A stretch of 64,000 bases of DNA, taken from contig NC_053202.1 of NCBI RefSeq assembly GCF_905163445.1, forward strand, positions 5,208,001-5,272,000, written 5' to 3'. The notes below the pieces were generated by a model that was given only the letters and a program-made list of their open reading frames with translations, had not been told where the DNA came from and searched no databases. Positions 30,414 to 40,046 of this stretch are shown here, piece after piece. The stretch's first letter is position 1; every line of letters starts with the position of its first letter. Source of the stretch: Pararge aegeria (Eukaryota; Arthropoda; Insecta; Lepidoptera; Nymphalidae). The position numbers were made by a program, and so were the translations under genes.

Positions 30414-30797
30414 TGATTTTTTATCTTGACTTGAACGCAGTCTGCTCAAGTCCGTGTTATGATATAATTGTCACTCACAAAAGAACAACTCGATCAATGT
30501 TCTTTATTCATCATCATCATCATCATCTCAACCAATTGACGTCCACTGCTGGACATAGGTCTTTTGTAGGGAGTTCCACAATGCACGGTCCTGGGCCGCT
30601 TGCCTCCAACGGCTCCCAGCTACACGCCTGATGTCATCTATCCACCTCGTTGGGGGCAAACCTACGCTGCGTTTACCGGTGCGGGGTCGCCATTCCAGCA
30701 CCTTATTACTCTCCATTATTTATTTTGTCAATATACCAACCCAGATTATCCAATCCGCTTTAATCTCTCACAATCACAATGTAAAATGTAAATTGTT
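30414..30797 (+). repeat. Local repeat X, copy 3, split by an RTE tail
   Basis: TTGACTTGAACGCAGTCTGC to CAATGTTCTTTATT (30508), then the RTE insert, then TTATTACTCTCCATTATTTA and AATCCGCTTTAATCTCTCAC. The uninterrupted order is seen in copy 2. Confidence 0.75.
30509..30702 (-). pseudogene. RTE-type LINE tail, 194 bp, with 5-bp duplication
   Basis: The minus frame gives VLEWRPRTGKRSVGLPPTRW, DDIRRVAGSRWRQAAQDRAL and YVQQWTSIG, then a (GAT)n tail at 30509. TTATT occurs at 30504-30508 and 30703-30707. The best preserved RTE end in the window and clearly 5'-truncated. Confidence 0.85.
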
Positions 30798-30955
30798 AAT
30801 GTTGGAAAAGAGCAACTGCTGAGTTTCTTGCCGGCTTCTTCTCGGTAGAAGCTGCCTTCCATACCGGTGGTAGAGTCACTACAAACAGACAAACTTGACG
30901 TTTCAAAAGTTCCTGTTTGAAATAAATTAATTTTCATTTTTTCAATTTTATTTTA
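30798..30955 (+). mobile_element. LINE-B 3' tail
   Basis: AATGTTGGAAAAGAGCAACT, CTTCCATACCGGTGGTAGAG, CAAACTTGACGTTTCAAAAG. The CTTATATTAGGCC segment is deleted. Confidence 0.7.
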
Positions 30956-31048
30956 TCTATTATTAATAATTTTAGCATTGAGTATTTACAGACAGATTGA
31001 CAAGAATCGAAAGCGAGTTTATAAAACGTTGTTGTAAAAAAATAGTAA

Positions 31049-31280
31049 AAATAAGAACACCATGTACACTGATCGGTCATTCAAGTTGTACATTTTTTTA
31101 CACCTTGTCTTGAACGCAGGCTGCCCATTCCATATTATTATATCATTGGTCACTCACAATAGAATTACATGATCAATGTACTTTGCAATATGGCAACATC
31201 GTTTGGAATTATTAATGATGCATAAGTAACACACCGCAATTTATTGCTTATTATTTGTCAATATAGCAACATTTTTTCTG
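31049..31280 (+). repeat. Local repeat X, copy 4
   Basis: GATCGGTCATTCAAGTTGTA, CTTGTCTTGAACGCAGGCTG, ATATCATTGGTCACTCACAA and TTATTTGTCAATATAGCAAC. Confidence 0.7.
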
Positions 31281-31540
31281 ATTACTATTAATGACTGCCA
31301 GTTGCCCTTCGTCTGCGTTATTTCATCCCCTGTTTAGTTTAAACACAAGTTTTTTTTTTTAATTATCAATCTCACTGCAGAATAAAGTAACACACTCTTT
31401 ACTGCTCTTCAAAAACATATAGTTTTTATTCAATCTTTCAACCCTCAGTAAAACCCTTTCATATTGAATACTAGGTATTTCAATATTCAAGTTTTGTTTT
31501 TATTTTTTATTTTTTTATTTGTACGATTAGTAAGCACCTT

Positions 31541-31541
31541 T

Positions 31542-31573
<32 letters not shown>

Positions 31574-31598
31574 TGTGTGTGTGTGTGAGAGAGAGTGT

Positions 31599-31632
<34 letters not shown>

Positions 31633-31633
31633 C
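31541..31633 (+). repeat. TG/GA microsatellite
   Basis: About 93 bp of TG dinucleotides with two GA interruptions (GAGAGAGAGAGAG and GAGAGAGAG). Confidence 0.95.
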
Positions 31634-31745
31634 TACTGTGTGTACCTTCAATATGGGTAATAAATGAAAGAGTTAGACTAGTTCAATAAAGTACACTCTA
31701 TTAAAAGTCAGGGATTTTGAATTTTACAATTACGAATTAAGGTTT
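31634..31745 (+). repeat. Fragment of a dispersed element
   Basis: AAAGTACACTCTATTAAAAG then TCAGGGATTTTGAATTTTA. The same junction (CACTCTATTAAAAGTCGGGG) is at 58635, also beside a TG-rich run. Confidence 0.4.
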
Positions 31746-32294
31746 AGGTTAATTAAGGTTTAGGGCAAAATTATAATTTATGTATTAAAAAAAACTTTTA
31801 CACTACCAGTTTTGCAGCCCAGTTGTGTCTAGGGTCTAAAAAGTATATTATTTAATACTTCTATTTGATTTAAGCGATTTATAGGCGTCTTTAATAGATC
31901 TGTTTGAATAAAGAAGTTTTGATTTCATTCGATTAGGTCGAAAAATTATATGCGCCTGTGATAGTCCAGATTTGTATCAAGAAGTTTTGAATTTGAGTTG
32001 CATGAACAGCGTAAATAGGCCATCCTGTATCTCAATAAAGCTAAATGCACAAATATTTTCAGAGTTCATCAACACCGTGCAGAATTTCAATATAAATAGT
32101 ATAATTCGAAGGATCATTTCACAACGCGTCAATGTATTGAATTGTGTTGATTTATTGAGATTTATCTCTAAGTGACCCCTTTGGCAACTACGCATACGCT
32201 CTGATCATGTCATACATGTATTTAACTCCTTTGTTTATAGTCAAGTAAACAACCCCCTGAAAGTTCTACTGTTTGCTACAATGCTATTGATATA
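31746..32294. other. No recognisable feature
   Basis: AT-rich. The opposed frames at 31972-32195 carry no motif. Confidence 0.4.
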
Positions 32295-32362
32295 ATATAA
32301 TAGAACCCGGGACCCCCAACTTAAATTCGCAGCGCTCACCGTTGCGCCAGGGAGGTCGGCAG
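32295..32362 (-). mobile_element. SINE-C head
   Basis: Minus strand GACCTCCCTGGCGCAACGGT then GAGCGCTGCGAATTTAAGTT and GGTCCCGGGTTC (B-box). Head only. Confidence 0.65.
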
Positions 32363-32379
32363 AAAGTTTAAGTGCTATC

Positions 32380-32580
32380 AACCAAGGCATAGGTGTTAAG
32401 CCTCGTGTCGTTGCAATAACACCGGCAACCACGCTCTTCAGTCCGGAACACCGGTTCACCGGAAATGTTGTTTGGTGGCAGAAATAAGAATGGCAGCACT
32501 TCCAAACTCTGTCACCAAAAGCTCTTCCACTCTTCCACCAAAAAACCACTTCAATTTCGTTCAAAGTCATCGGAACGCTG
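32380..32580 (+). mobile_element. LINE-J-type repeat fragment
   Basis: GCATAGGTGTTAAGCCTCGT, ACACCGGCAACCACGCTCTT, TTGTTTGGTGGCAGAAATAA and CAAACTCTGTCACCAAAAGC follow the order of the better copy at 46626-46845. The minus frame 32241-32570 over it is spurious. Confidence 0.55.
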
Positions 32581-32617
32581 CATCACGCCACAGTAAGACA
32601 GAACCATCACATAGACC

Positions 32618-32732
32618 CACAATGAGAAGGGGTTAAGGCCGTAGCCCGCCACGCTGGCCCCATGGCGGATTGGTGGACTGCACACACAGGCATGCAGATC
32701 TCCTCACGATGTTTTCCTTCTCCGTTTAAAAA
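32618..32732 (-). mobile_element. SINE-B 3' part
   Basis: CCCACAATGAGAAGGGGTTA, CGTAGCCCGCCACGCTGGCC, then CTCACGATGTTTTCCTTCTC. It ends at the LINE-J piece. Confidence 0.65.
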
Positions 32733-32734
32733 AT

Positions 32735-32862
32735 CATCGCCTATAAACAGAGCAACACTTCGCAGGGCATGGGAAGAATTAGCCCTAAAAATTGCCGCCC
32801 TGTGTCCATCAACCTAGCTGCTTAGCGGCAGAAAAAGTCATAATGATGATGATGATGAGATT
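32735..32862 (+). mobile_element. LINE-J-type repeat with GAT tail
   Basis: CATCGCCTATAAACAGAGCA, CACTTCGCAGGGCATGGGAA, CCGCCCTGTGTCCATCAACC, TGCTTAGCGGCAGAAAAAGT, then five GAT units. Confidence 0.55.
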
Positions 32863-33052
32863 CTTCATTAAGTGCACAGGCGTAGAGTGAAATAAAATTG
32901 TCAAATGTAATGTTGTATAACTGTATATTTAACGCTTTGACTGTTACCTCCAATTGGCATTGAACCCAGTGTCCCGAAACAGCAGCAGCAGGTCAGAGTC
33001 GTTTGCATCCAGTATTAATGAAATCTGGAAACAAAATAGATAGGTATTCAAA

Positions 33053-33084
33053 TTAAAATCCATGATGAATAACATGGATTTTAA
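33053..33084. repeat. 12-bp inverted repeat, 8-nt loop
   Basis: TTAAAATCCATG (33053-33064), ATGAATAA, CATGGATTTTAA (33073-33084). Then ACATCCATGATGAAA repeats the arm again in direct orientation. Confidence 0.8.
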
Positions 33085-33194
33085 AACATCCATGATGAAA
33101 ACGTATTTATCAGGATATTGTTAATAATGATTGTTATGAAAAACACCTTCGAAAAAAATGCATTATTTTAAAAAGTATTCATTACCTAATAATA

Positions 33195-33459
33195 AAGGCA
33201 AGGCAAGGCAAGGCAAAGCAAGGCAAAGCGAAGCAGAGCGAAACGAAGCGAAGCAAAGCGAAGCGAAGCAAAAAAAAGCAAAGAAAAGCAAAGCAAAGCA
33301 AAGCAAAGCAAAGCACAGCAAAACAAAGCAAAGCAAAGCAAAGCAAAGCAAAGCAAAGCAAAGCAAAGCAAAGCAAAGCAAAGCAAAGCAAAGCACAGCA
33401 AAGCACAGCACAGCACAGCACAGCACAGCACAGCACAGCACAGCAAGGCAAAGCAAAGC
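33195..33459 (+). repeat. Pentamer array 1, (AAAGC)n then (ACAGC)n
   Basis: Roughly 265 bp. It starts with AAGGC and GAAGC variants, becomes AAAGC, then ACAGC. All six frames stay open because the 5-bp unit contains no stop in any phase. Confidence 0.95.
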
Positions 33460-33956
33460 AATACACAACACAACATATCCAATCTATATTTATATGGATT
33501 TGATATGCATAACAAATTCTAAACCTGATGGCATTGATATTCACGTCGATTCATGGTGTAGGCCTACTGGGGATCCCGCCATGTAAAATAATGGGAAGGC
33601 ATCGTACAACACAGTACCTCCATGGTGATGTGGAAATCTGCGTTATTTATTGTTTCAACTCCTGCCAATCAATAAGACTAAGTAGTTAAGGGTGTGTTAA
33701 TTTCGTAAAATCGGTTCATGATAAATAATTAGGCAGCTAGATAACACAATTTAATATGTCTTTCACTTGGCATATATTTTATACCACGCGAAGCGGGCGG
33801 GTAACGGCTAGTTATAAATAAATTAACAAAAATCTTATTTTGCAAATTGAAAAATGGAATCTTTTCAAATTGGTCTATTGTCATCGGTCCTTACTATATC
33901 TACAAAGTTAGAAACGAAATCAGACAGTTTGAAGAGCGTCAAACTAAATTTTTGAT

Positions 33957-34120
33957 GTTGGAAAAGAGATACTGCTGAGTTTCTTGCCTTCTTCTTCTCG
34001 GTAGAATCTGCCTTCCAAACCAGTGGTAGAGTCACTACAAACGGACAGACTTGACGTTTCAAAAGTGCTTATATTAAGCCGACTTGAAATAAATACATTT
34101 TAAATTTGAATTTTCAATTT
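33957..34120 (+). mobile_element. LINE-B 3' tail, unit 1
   Basis: TTGGAAAAGAGATACTGCTG, CTTCCAAACCAGTGGTAGAG, ACGGACAGACTTGACGTTTC. It shares GAGATAC and AACCAG with the tails of units 2 and 3, so all three descend from one insertion. Confidence 0.75.
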
Positions 34121-34128
34121 TGAAAAAT

Positions 34129-34183
34129 CATCGCCTATATATAAACAGAGCAACACTTCGCAGGGCATGCGAAGAAAGAACAT
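34129..34183 (+). mobile_element. LINE-J head joined to array 2
   Basis: CATCGCCTATATATAAACAG, CACTTCGCAGGGCATGCGAA, then AAAGAACATAGCGAAG grades into the pentamer array. Confidence 0.6.
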
Positions 34184-34697
34184 AGCGAAGCGAAGCAAAG
34201 AAAAGCAAAGAAAAGCAAAGCACAACGAAGCAAAGCAAAGCAAAACAAACAAAAGCAAAGCAAAGCAAAGCAAAGCAAAGCAAAGCAAAGCAAAGCAAAG
34301 CAAAGCAAAGCAAAGCAAAGCAAAGCAAAGCAAAGCAAAGCACAGCACAGCACCGCACCGCACCGCACAGCACGGCACGGCACGGCACGGCACAGCACAG
34401 CACAGCACAGCACCGCACAGCACAGCACAGCACAGCACAGCACAGCACAGCTCAGCACAGCACAGCACAGCACAGCACAGCATAGCAAAGCAAAGCAAAG
34501 CAAAGCACAGCACAGCACAGCACCGCACCGCACAGCACAGCACAGCACAGCACAGCACAGCACCGCACAGCTACGCACAGCACCGCACAGCACAGCACTG
34601 CTCAGCACAGCACCCCACAGCACAGCACAGCAAAGCAAAGCAAAGCAAAGCACAGCACAGCACAGCAAGGCAAAGCAAAGCAAAGCACAGCAAAGCA
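34184..34697 (+). repeat. Pentamer array 2, the longest
   Basis: About 510 bp of AAAGC, ACAGC, ACCGC and ACGGC variants in blocks (AAAGC, then mixed, then AAAGC again). Open frames of up to 218 codons on plus and 205 on minus are cyclic repeats. Confidence 0.95.
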
Positions 34698-35193
34698 ATA
34701 CACAACACAACATATCCAATCTATATTTATATGGATTTGATATGCATAACAAATTCTAAACCTGATGGCATTGATATTCACGTCGATTCATGGTGTAGGC
34801 CTACTGGGGATCCCGCCATGTAAAATAATGGGAAGGCATCGTACGACACAGTACCTCCATGGTGATGTAGAAATCTGCGTTATTTATTGTTTCAACTCCT
34901 GCCAATCAATAAGACTAAGTAGTTAAGGGTGTGTTAATTTCGTAAAATCGGTTCATGATAAATAATTAGGCAGCTAGATAACACAATTTAATATGTCTTT
35001 CAGTTGGCATATATTTTATACCACGAGAAGCGGGCGGGTAACGGCTAGTTATAAATAAATTAACAAAAATCTTATTTTGCAAATTGAAAAATGGAATCTT
35101 TTCAAATTGGTCTATTGTCATCGGTCCTTACTATATCTACAAAGTAAGAAACAAAATCAGACAGTTTGAAGAGCGTCAAACTAAATTTTTGAT

Positions 35194-35357
35194 GTTGGAA
35201 AAGAGATACTGCTGAGTTTCTTGCCTTCTTCTTCTCGGTAGAATCTGCCTTCCAAACCAGTGGTAGAGTCACTACAAACGGACAGACTTGACGTTTCAAA
35301 AGTGCTTATATTAAGCCGACTTGAAATAAATACATTTTAAATTTGAATTTTCAATTT
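35194..35357 (+). mobile_element. LINE-B 3' tail, unit 2
   Basis: Same as the unit 1 tail, including the AAGCCGACTTGAAATAAATA end. Confidence 0.75.
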
Positions 35358-35417
35358 CGAAAAATCATCGCCTATAAACAGAGCAACACTTCGCAGGGCA
35401 TGCGAAGAAAGAACATA

Positions 35418-35870
35418 GCGAAGCGAAGCAAAGAAAAGCAAAGAAAAGCAAAGCACAGCGAAGCAAAGCAAAGCAAAACAAAGCAAAGCAAAGCAAAGCA
35501 AAGCAAAGCACAGCACAGCACCGCACCGCACAGCACAGCACAGCACGGCACGGCACAGCACAGCACAGCACAGCACCGCACAGCACAGCACAGCACAGCT
35601 CAGCACAGCACAGCACAGCACAGCACAGCATAGCATAGCAAAGCAAAGCAAAGCAAAGCACAGCACAGTACAGAACCGCACCGCACAGCACAGCACAGCA
35701 CAGCACAGCACCGCACAGCACAGCTCAGCACAGCACCGCACAGCACAGCACTGCTCAGCACAGCACCGCACAGCACAGCACAGCACAGCACAGCACAGCA
35801 CAGCACAGCAAAGCAAAGCAAAGCACAGCACAGCACAGCAAGGCAAAGCAAAGCAAAGCACAGCAAAGCA
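35418..35870 (+). repeat. Pentamer array 3
   Basis: About 450 bp of the same variants as array 2 with a shortened first AAAGC block. CTGCTCAGCAC marks a position shared with array 2 (34597 and 35751). Confidence 0.95.
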
Positions 35871-36336
35871 ATACACAACACAACATATCCAATCTATATT
35901 TATATGGATTTGATATGCATAACAAATTCTAAACCTGATGGCATTGATATTCACGTTGATTCATGGTGAAGGCCTACTGGGGATCCCGCCATGTAAAATA
36001 ATGGGAAGGCATCGTACGACACAGTACCTCCATGGTGATGTGGAAATCTGCGGTATTTATTGTTTCAACTCCTGCCAATCAATAAGACTAAGTAGTTAAG
36101 GATAAATAATTAGGCAGCTAGATAACACAATTTAATATGTCTTTCACTTGGCATATATTTTATGCCACGCGAAGCGGGCGGATAACGGCTAGTTATAAAT
36201 AAATTAACAAAAATCTTATTTTGCAAATTGAAAAATAAAATCTTTTCAAATTGGTCTATTGTCATCGATCCTTACTATATCTACAAAGTAAGAAACGAAA
36301 TCAGACAGTTTGAAGAGCGTCAAACTAAATTTTTGA

Positions 36337-36497
36337 TGTTGGAAAAGAGATACTGCTGAGTTTCTTGCCTTCTTCTTCTCGGTAGAATCTGCCTTCCAAA
36401 CCAGTGGTAGAGTCACTACAAACGGACAGACTTGACGTTTCAAAAGTGCTCATATTAGGCCGACTTGATATAAATACATTTTAAATTTGAATTTTCA
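36337..36497 (+). mobile_element. LINE-B 3' tail, unit 3
   Basis: Same tail as units 1 and 2 with TTAGGCCGACTTGATATAAA. Confidence 0.75.
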
Positions 36498-36501
36498 ATT
36501 T

Positions 36502-36585
36502 TAAGCAAGTGATATTTTAATTGCCTAAAACGAACATAACTTAGAAAAGAGGTGCGTGCTTGGACTCGCCCCCCCAAAAACGCTC
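36502..36585 (-). mobile_element. SINE-B head fragment
   Basis: AAGCAAGTGATATTTTAATT, CATAACTTAGAAAAGAGGTG, then CGTGCTTGGACTCGCCCCCC. It marks the right border of the triplication. Confidence 0.6.
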
Positions 36586-36591
36586 CACTTG

Positions 36592-36712
36592 CCTGTCAAG
36601 ACAGAATAATGATTGTAAAATTGGAGAATGTTGAGTCATTACGGACTGGCAATATTGATCTTCTAAAAGTGATTTTATTAGGAAACCTGAAATTAATGAA
36701 TTTTGAATTCAG
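36592..36712 (+). mobile_element. LINE-B tail, very degenerate
   Basis: TTGAGTCATTACGGACTGGC, CTAAAAGTGATTTTATTAGG, then CTGAAATTAATGAATTTTGA parallels the LINE-B terminal order. Confidence 0.35.
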
Positions 36713-36837
36713 GTCGGCTATGTCAGAAATGCTATTGTTATATATTATAGTTAGTGTATATTCATAGTTATGCATTACTTTAAAAGTAATGACTCAAACT
36801 TGATACATATTATAAAGACCTCATATCCTTCGTGTTA

Positions 36838-36960
36838 GCAACACCGATGACGGAAGCGGCGCCTCGCGACGCCGGCGCGGCGCTGTAGTCAAGAGTGCGC
36901 GGGCGCAAAGAAAAGTTGTTTTTGGGGATAGATTCAGGCGCGAGCGCAGTGTTTTCTGTT
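36838..36960. other. Isolated GC/CpG-rich block
   Basis: GCGGCGCCTCGCGACGCCGG and GAGTGCGCGGGCGCAAAG stand out against the AT-rich surroundings. No open frame with a motif and no repeat match. It could be a promoter-proximal or untranslated fragment, or an unrecognised transposon. Confidence 0.35.
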
Positions 36961-36977
36961 TTAATGTCTATGTCTGT

Positions 36978-37190
36978 CAGCTAGCCCCAAAGTAAGCGTT
37001 AGCTTGTGTTATGGGTACTAAGTTGTCTAATGAATAATATACATAAATACTTATAATATACATAAATTCACCCAGACACTGATAAACATTCATGTTCATC
37101 ACACAAACATTTTTAAGTTGTGGCAATCGAACCCACGACCTTGGACTCAGAAAGCAGGGTCGCTGCCCACTGCGCCAATCGGCCGTCAAA
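36978..37190 (-). mobile_element. SINE-A, near full length
   Basis: CTAGCCCCAAAGTAAGCGTT, CAGACACTGATAAACATTCA, GAACCCACGACCTTGGACTC (B-box) and GCCCACTGCGCCAATCGGCC. Confidence 0.85.
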
Positions 37191-37442
37191 TAAAATATAA
37201 AATAGACGTGTCATCGTATTTATCTAGAAGTATAAGTATAAGTATAACCTGGCTAGAGTTTTTACATAAACCTTGTTCTGTTTGTTTTTATAGATGAAGG
37301 ACTGTATTTAAGTATGAATAAATTTGGCGTGTTATGGGCTTATGGCATATCATGGACATATTGTTTATATGACTAGCTTTAGTTTGAGTTAGCAACAATA
37401 TTGAATGTAAAAGTTTATAAGCTAATTTGTGAAAGAGATTTG

Positions 37443-37680
37443 ACGATCTCTATGGCGCAACGGTGAATTTAAATAGGAGGTACCGGAAATTCGGCAATTT
37501 ATCATTTCTGATATTTCTCTGGTCTGCTATGGTGGGAGGCCGAAAAAGACGTGCCGCTAAGCGATTTAGTGTTCATGTGCGATTTCGCGTAGAAACCTAT
37601 TAGGGGTATAAATATTCCCTAACAGGTTAGCCCGCTACCATCTTTGACTGCATCATCACTTCATCTGGGATGGATTCAAG
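37443..37680 (+). mobile_element. SINE-C with internal head deletion
   Basis: ACGATCTCTATGGCGCAACG (A-box), TATTTCTCTGGTCTGCTATG, GACGTGCCGCTAAGCGATTT, CTAACAGGTTAGCCCGCTAC and GACTGCATCATCACTTCATC. Confidence 0.75.
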
Positions 37681-37999
37681 ATTTTCGGAAAAAAAGAAAA
37701 AAAAAATGATCGAGGTTCTCATAAGAACTAACAAGGAATCATCTAAAATATACTTGTATGAATGTAATTTTTTTTTAATTGTCACAAATTGTGTATTTTG
37801 TAAGAAATAAGGGAGTGAAATTAGGGTTTAGAAATTGTAATTTTTTTACACTCATTGATTGCAGTCGAATTAAAATACCTGCTTTCTAATAAGCTTTAAG
37901 TTTTCTTTTGAAGCCGAAGCGACGGGGTTTAAAATAGACCTAGCTTCGAATTAATTACGAGTTAAATCATTGAACGTTACTAAACAATAATAATCCAAA
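37681..37999. other. No recognisable feature
   Basis: AT-rich with an A-run at 37690-37707. Nothing recognised. Confidence 0.4.
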
Positions 38000-38140
38000 G
38001 GTTGCCTTGCAGAAATCGCTACTAAGCGATAAGGCCGCCTTTTGTATTCTATTTCTGTCTTTGTATTTCTATTGTTCTTTTATTTTCCTACCTTCATAGT
38101 GGTGTACAAATAAAGAGTTATAAATTACAAATAAATAAAT
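38000..38140 (+). mobile_element. LINE-C 3' end
   Basis: GGTTGCCTTGCAGAAATCGC, TACTAAGCGATAAGGCCGCC, TAGTGGTGTACAAATAAAGA, then an AAT-rich end. Confidence 0.7.
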
Positions 38141-38394
38141 AAAATTAATAAATTACAAATTATTACTTTTCACACCTTTTAATACCTACTTTTATATAAT
38201 TTTTCCTTTATGCACACTAACGACACTCACATTACATTTGATTTTAGATTTTAGTTTTTCATGTTTATTAGTTTCATTATTTTTGATTTTGTTTATTTTT
38301 TACCAATTTGATGATTTTGTATTTCATGATGTCCTTCAGGGGTTAATAAGCTTGTGTTAATGTAAAAACTATCTGTTTATATATTATATTCTAT

Positions 38395-38600
38395 GTTATT
38401 GTCCATTTTTATGATTATTTTGTTATTGTTTAGTCGCGAGGACGTCGAAGATAATGGGGCTGGCTGAAAACCAGTGCTGCGCTTTTTAGTATGCAGCTAA
38501 ACTTAGCCAGCTCCTTTGTCACACATTTTTTTTTATTCTTTATCAACTTTATGTAACATTTTACACAAATGTGTGACAATAAACACGATTTTTCTTTCTT
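38395..38600 (+). mobile_element. LINE-H-like 3' end
   Basis: GTCGCGAGGACGTCGAAGAT, GGCTGAAAACCAGTGCTGCG, CTCCTTTGTCACACATTTTT and GTGTGACAATAAACACGATT then TTTCTTTCTTT. A 13-bp inverted pair (38516-38528, 38567-38579) sits just before the end. Confidence 0.5.
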
Positions 38601-39029
38601 TACATATCTGTTATCGAACTCTGAGGCTAAACTATTTTTAAAACACAGTCAACATAAGAGAAGTTACTAGAATGAAATACTGATTAGATCACACAAGCAT
38701 AACCATCCCAAGCACCTAATCGGACCGCAAAAAGATAACTTTAAGGAATATCTTAAAGCTTGAATCAATATGAACTGAAAATAAGATTTAGTCACGTGCG
38801 GGAGAAACTCGAGTATTATACATTATAATGAGAATATTACCTACATTGCACTGTCAGAGGCAATGGCCTGGACATCCTCTTACGAAGAGCGTATTACTTA
38901 TCTGAGATTATGACTTCATTTCTATTTTATTGCATGAAATAGTCGTAGCTGCGGCAGCGACAACGTGAACTATATCCGTTTAAGAAACTTAAAGAGAGAA
39001 ATTAACAGAAATAAAATAAATATTTAATA
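38601..39029. other. No recognisable feature
   Basis: AT-rich. No motif. Confidence 0.4.
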
Positions 39030-39473
39030 CTAGCTTTTTCCCGCGACTTCGTCTGCGTTTGATTTTGTTTTTTTATATGGCATTAAATTTAGTTGTAGAT
39101 CTAAAAAAATTAAAAGTATTCAATATCGCTAAGCCTTAAATGAGGGGTTTGGTGCCGCCCGCTGAGGAGTTCTGTCTTCTGTCCTCTATCTCCAACCACA
39201 GTTTGGGCAAAATTAAACACATATTATAACCTCTATAGTACAAATATAATTATTTAAATCGGTTATAATTTGTGGTAGTTATGGTGTAAAATCGTCAAAC
39301 ACTCATCCCCTCTCCCAAAAGAACCGAGCTTAATGTCGGGATAAAAATTATCCTATATTACGTCTAACACTTCCAAGAATATGTATACAAAGTTTCACGA
39401 GGATCGGTTATGTAGTTTTTGCGTGAAAGCGTAACAAACAAACTTACATTGACATTTATAATATTGGTAGGGA
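39030..39473 (-). mobile_element. Non-autonomous Helitron, 444 bp
   Basis: Plus strand A^CTAGCTTTTTCCCGCGACTT ... ATATTGGTAGGGA^T, i.e. reversed A^TCCCTACC...CTAG^T. Body: GTATTCAATATCGCTAAGCC, CTGTCCTCTATCTCCAACCA, GTTTCACGAGGATCGGTTAT. A sister copy is at 43081-43500. Confidence 0.8.
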
Positions 39474-39482
39474 TTAATATAA

Positions 39483-40046
39483 GCGGTGATATCGGTGGTT
39501 AGAACTTCGGCTTCACTTCCAGCAGGGAGATAAAAAATTTATCCCCCGATTATATCCCCTGACAAGGGATATAATGAACGTGCCCACCTGCTAAATCACT
39601 GGAACATGGAATAGGAGAAGTTTACCCCCGTTTATTATTAGGAGAAGTTTACATGTCTTATATGGATATTATTCCCACTTGTGCGCCAGTGCTCTGAGAG
39701 TTGATAAAGCTGTGGGAGAAGATAAATTTATATCCTTTCCCGGGGGATATAATTGTCTCCTGCCCATGCTAGCCGTGCAGGGGGCCGTGTGCGAATCCCA
39801 GCACCCACCTAACCTAAATTTTTTGAGCTTTTCTTCAAGGGTGAAACATAAGGAAAACATCGTGAGGAAACTTGCATGCCTGAGCCTTCACCATAATGTT
39901 CTTTAAGTGTAATGTGTGTAAAGTTTATGTGGAGTCCACCAACCCGGACTGGGCCAGCGTGGTGGACTACGGCCTAAACCCTTCACGTTGTGGGAGGAGA
40001 TCTGTGCCCTGGAGTTGACAGGTAACGGGTTGATATGAAAATGATG
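39483..40046 (+). mobile_element. SINE-B, complete but split by an insert
   Basis: Head GCGGTGATATCGGTGGTTAG to CACTTCC (39520). After the insert come GTGTGCGAATCCCAGCACCC (B-box), CATCGTGAGGAAACTTGCAT, GCGTGGTGGACTACGGCCTA and the tail ACGGGTTGATATGAAAATGA. Confidence 0.75.
39523..39782. mobile_element. Element nested in SINE-B, about 250 bp
   Basis: Between GCAGGG at 39522-39527 and GCAGGG at 39777-39782. Contents: ATTATATCCCCTGACAAGGG (a 10-bp stem), TCCCACTTGTGCGCCAGTGC, TATATCCTTTCCCGGGGGAT and GTCTCCTGCCCATGCTAGCC. Part of it recurs at 29865-29960. Class unknown. Confidence 0.55.

Larger units (their letters stand above)
33195..36500 (+). repeat. Tandem triplication of a unit of about 1.2 kb
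   Basis: The landmark AATACACAACACAACATATC occurs at 33460, 34697 and 35870, giving periods of 1237 and 1173 bp. Each unit has a pentamer array, about 0.5 kb of shared unique sequence (for example GGCATTGATATTCACGTCGA), a LINE-B tail, and between units a LINE-J head. Between the first two 669-bp tails I count about seven differences by eye. The third unit lacks about 28 bp near 36100. Confidence 0.92.

Noticed and set aside
33158..34823. Long plus-strand open frames (142 and 218 codons) rich in Lys/Ala/Gln/Ser
   Set aside because: They are translations of AAAGC/ACAGC pentamers that are open in all six frames. No start context, splice sites or domain.
34100..35954. Minus-strand open frames rich in Cys/Leu/Ala resembling a membrane or metallothionein-like protein
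   Set aside because: Same pentamer array on the other strand. The residue cycle follows from the 5-bp unit.
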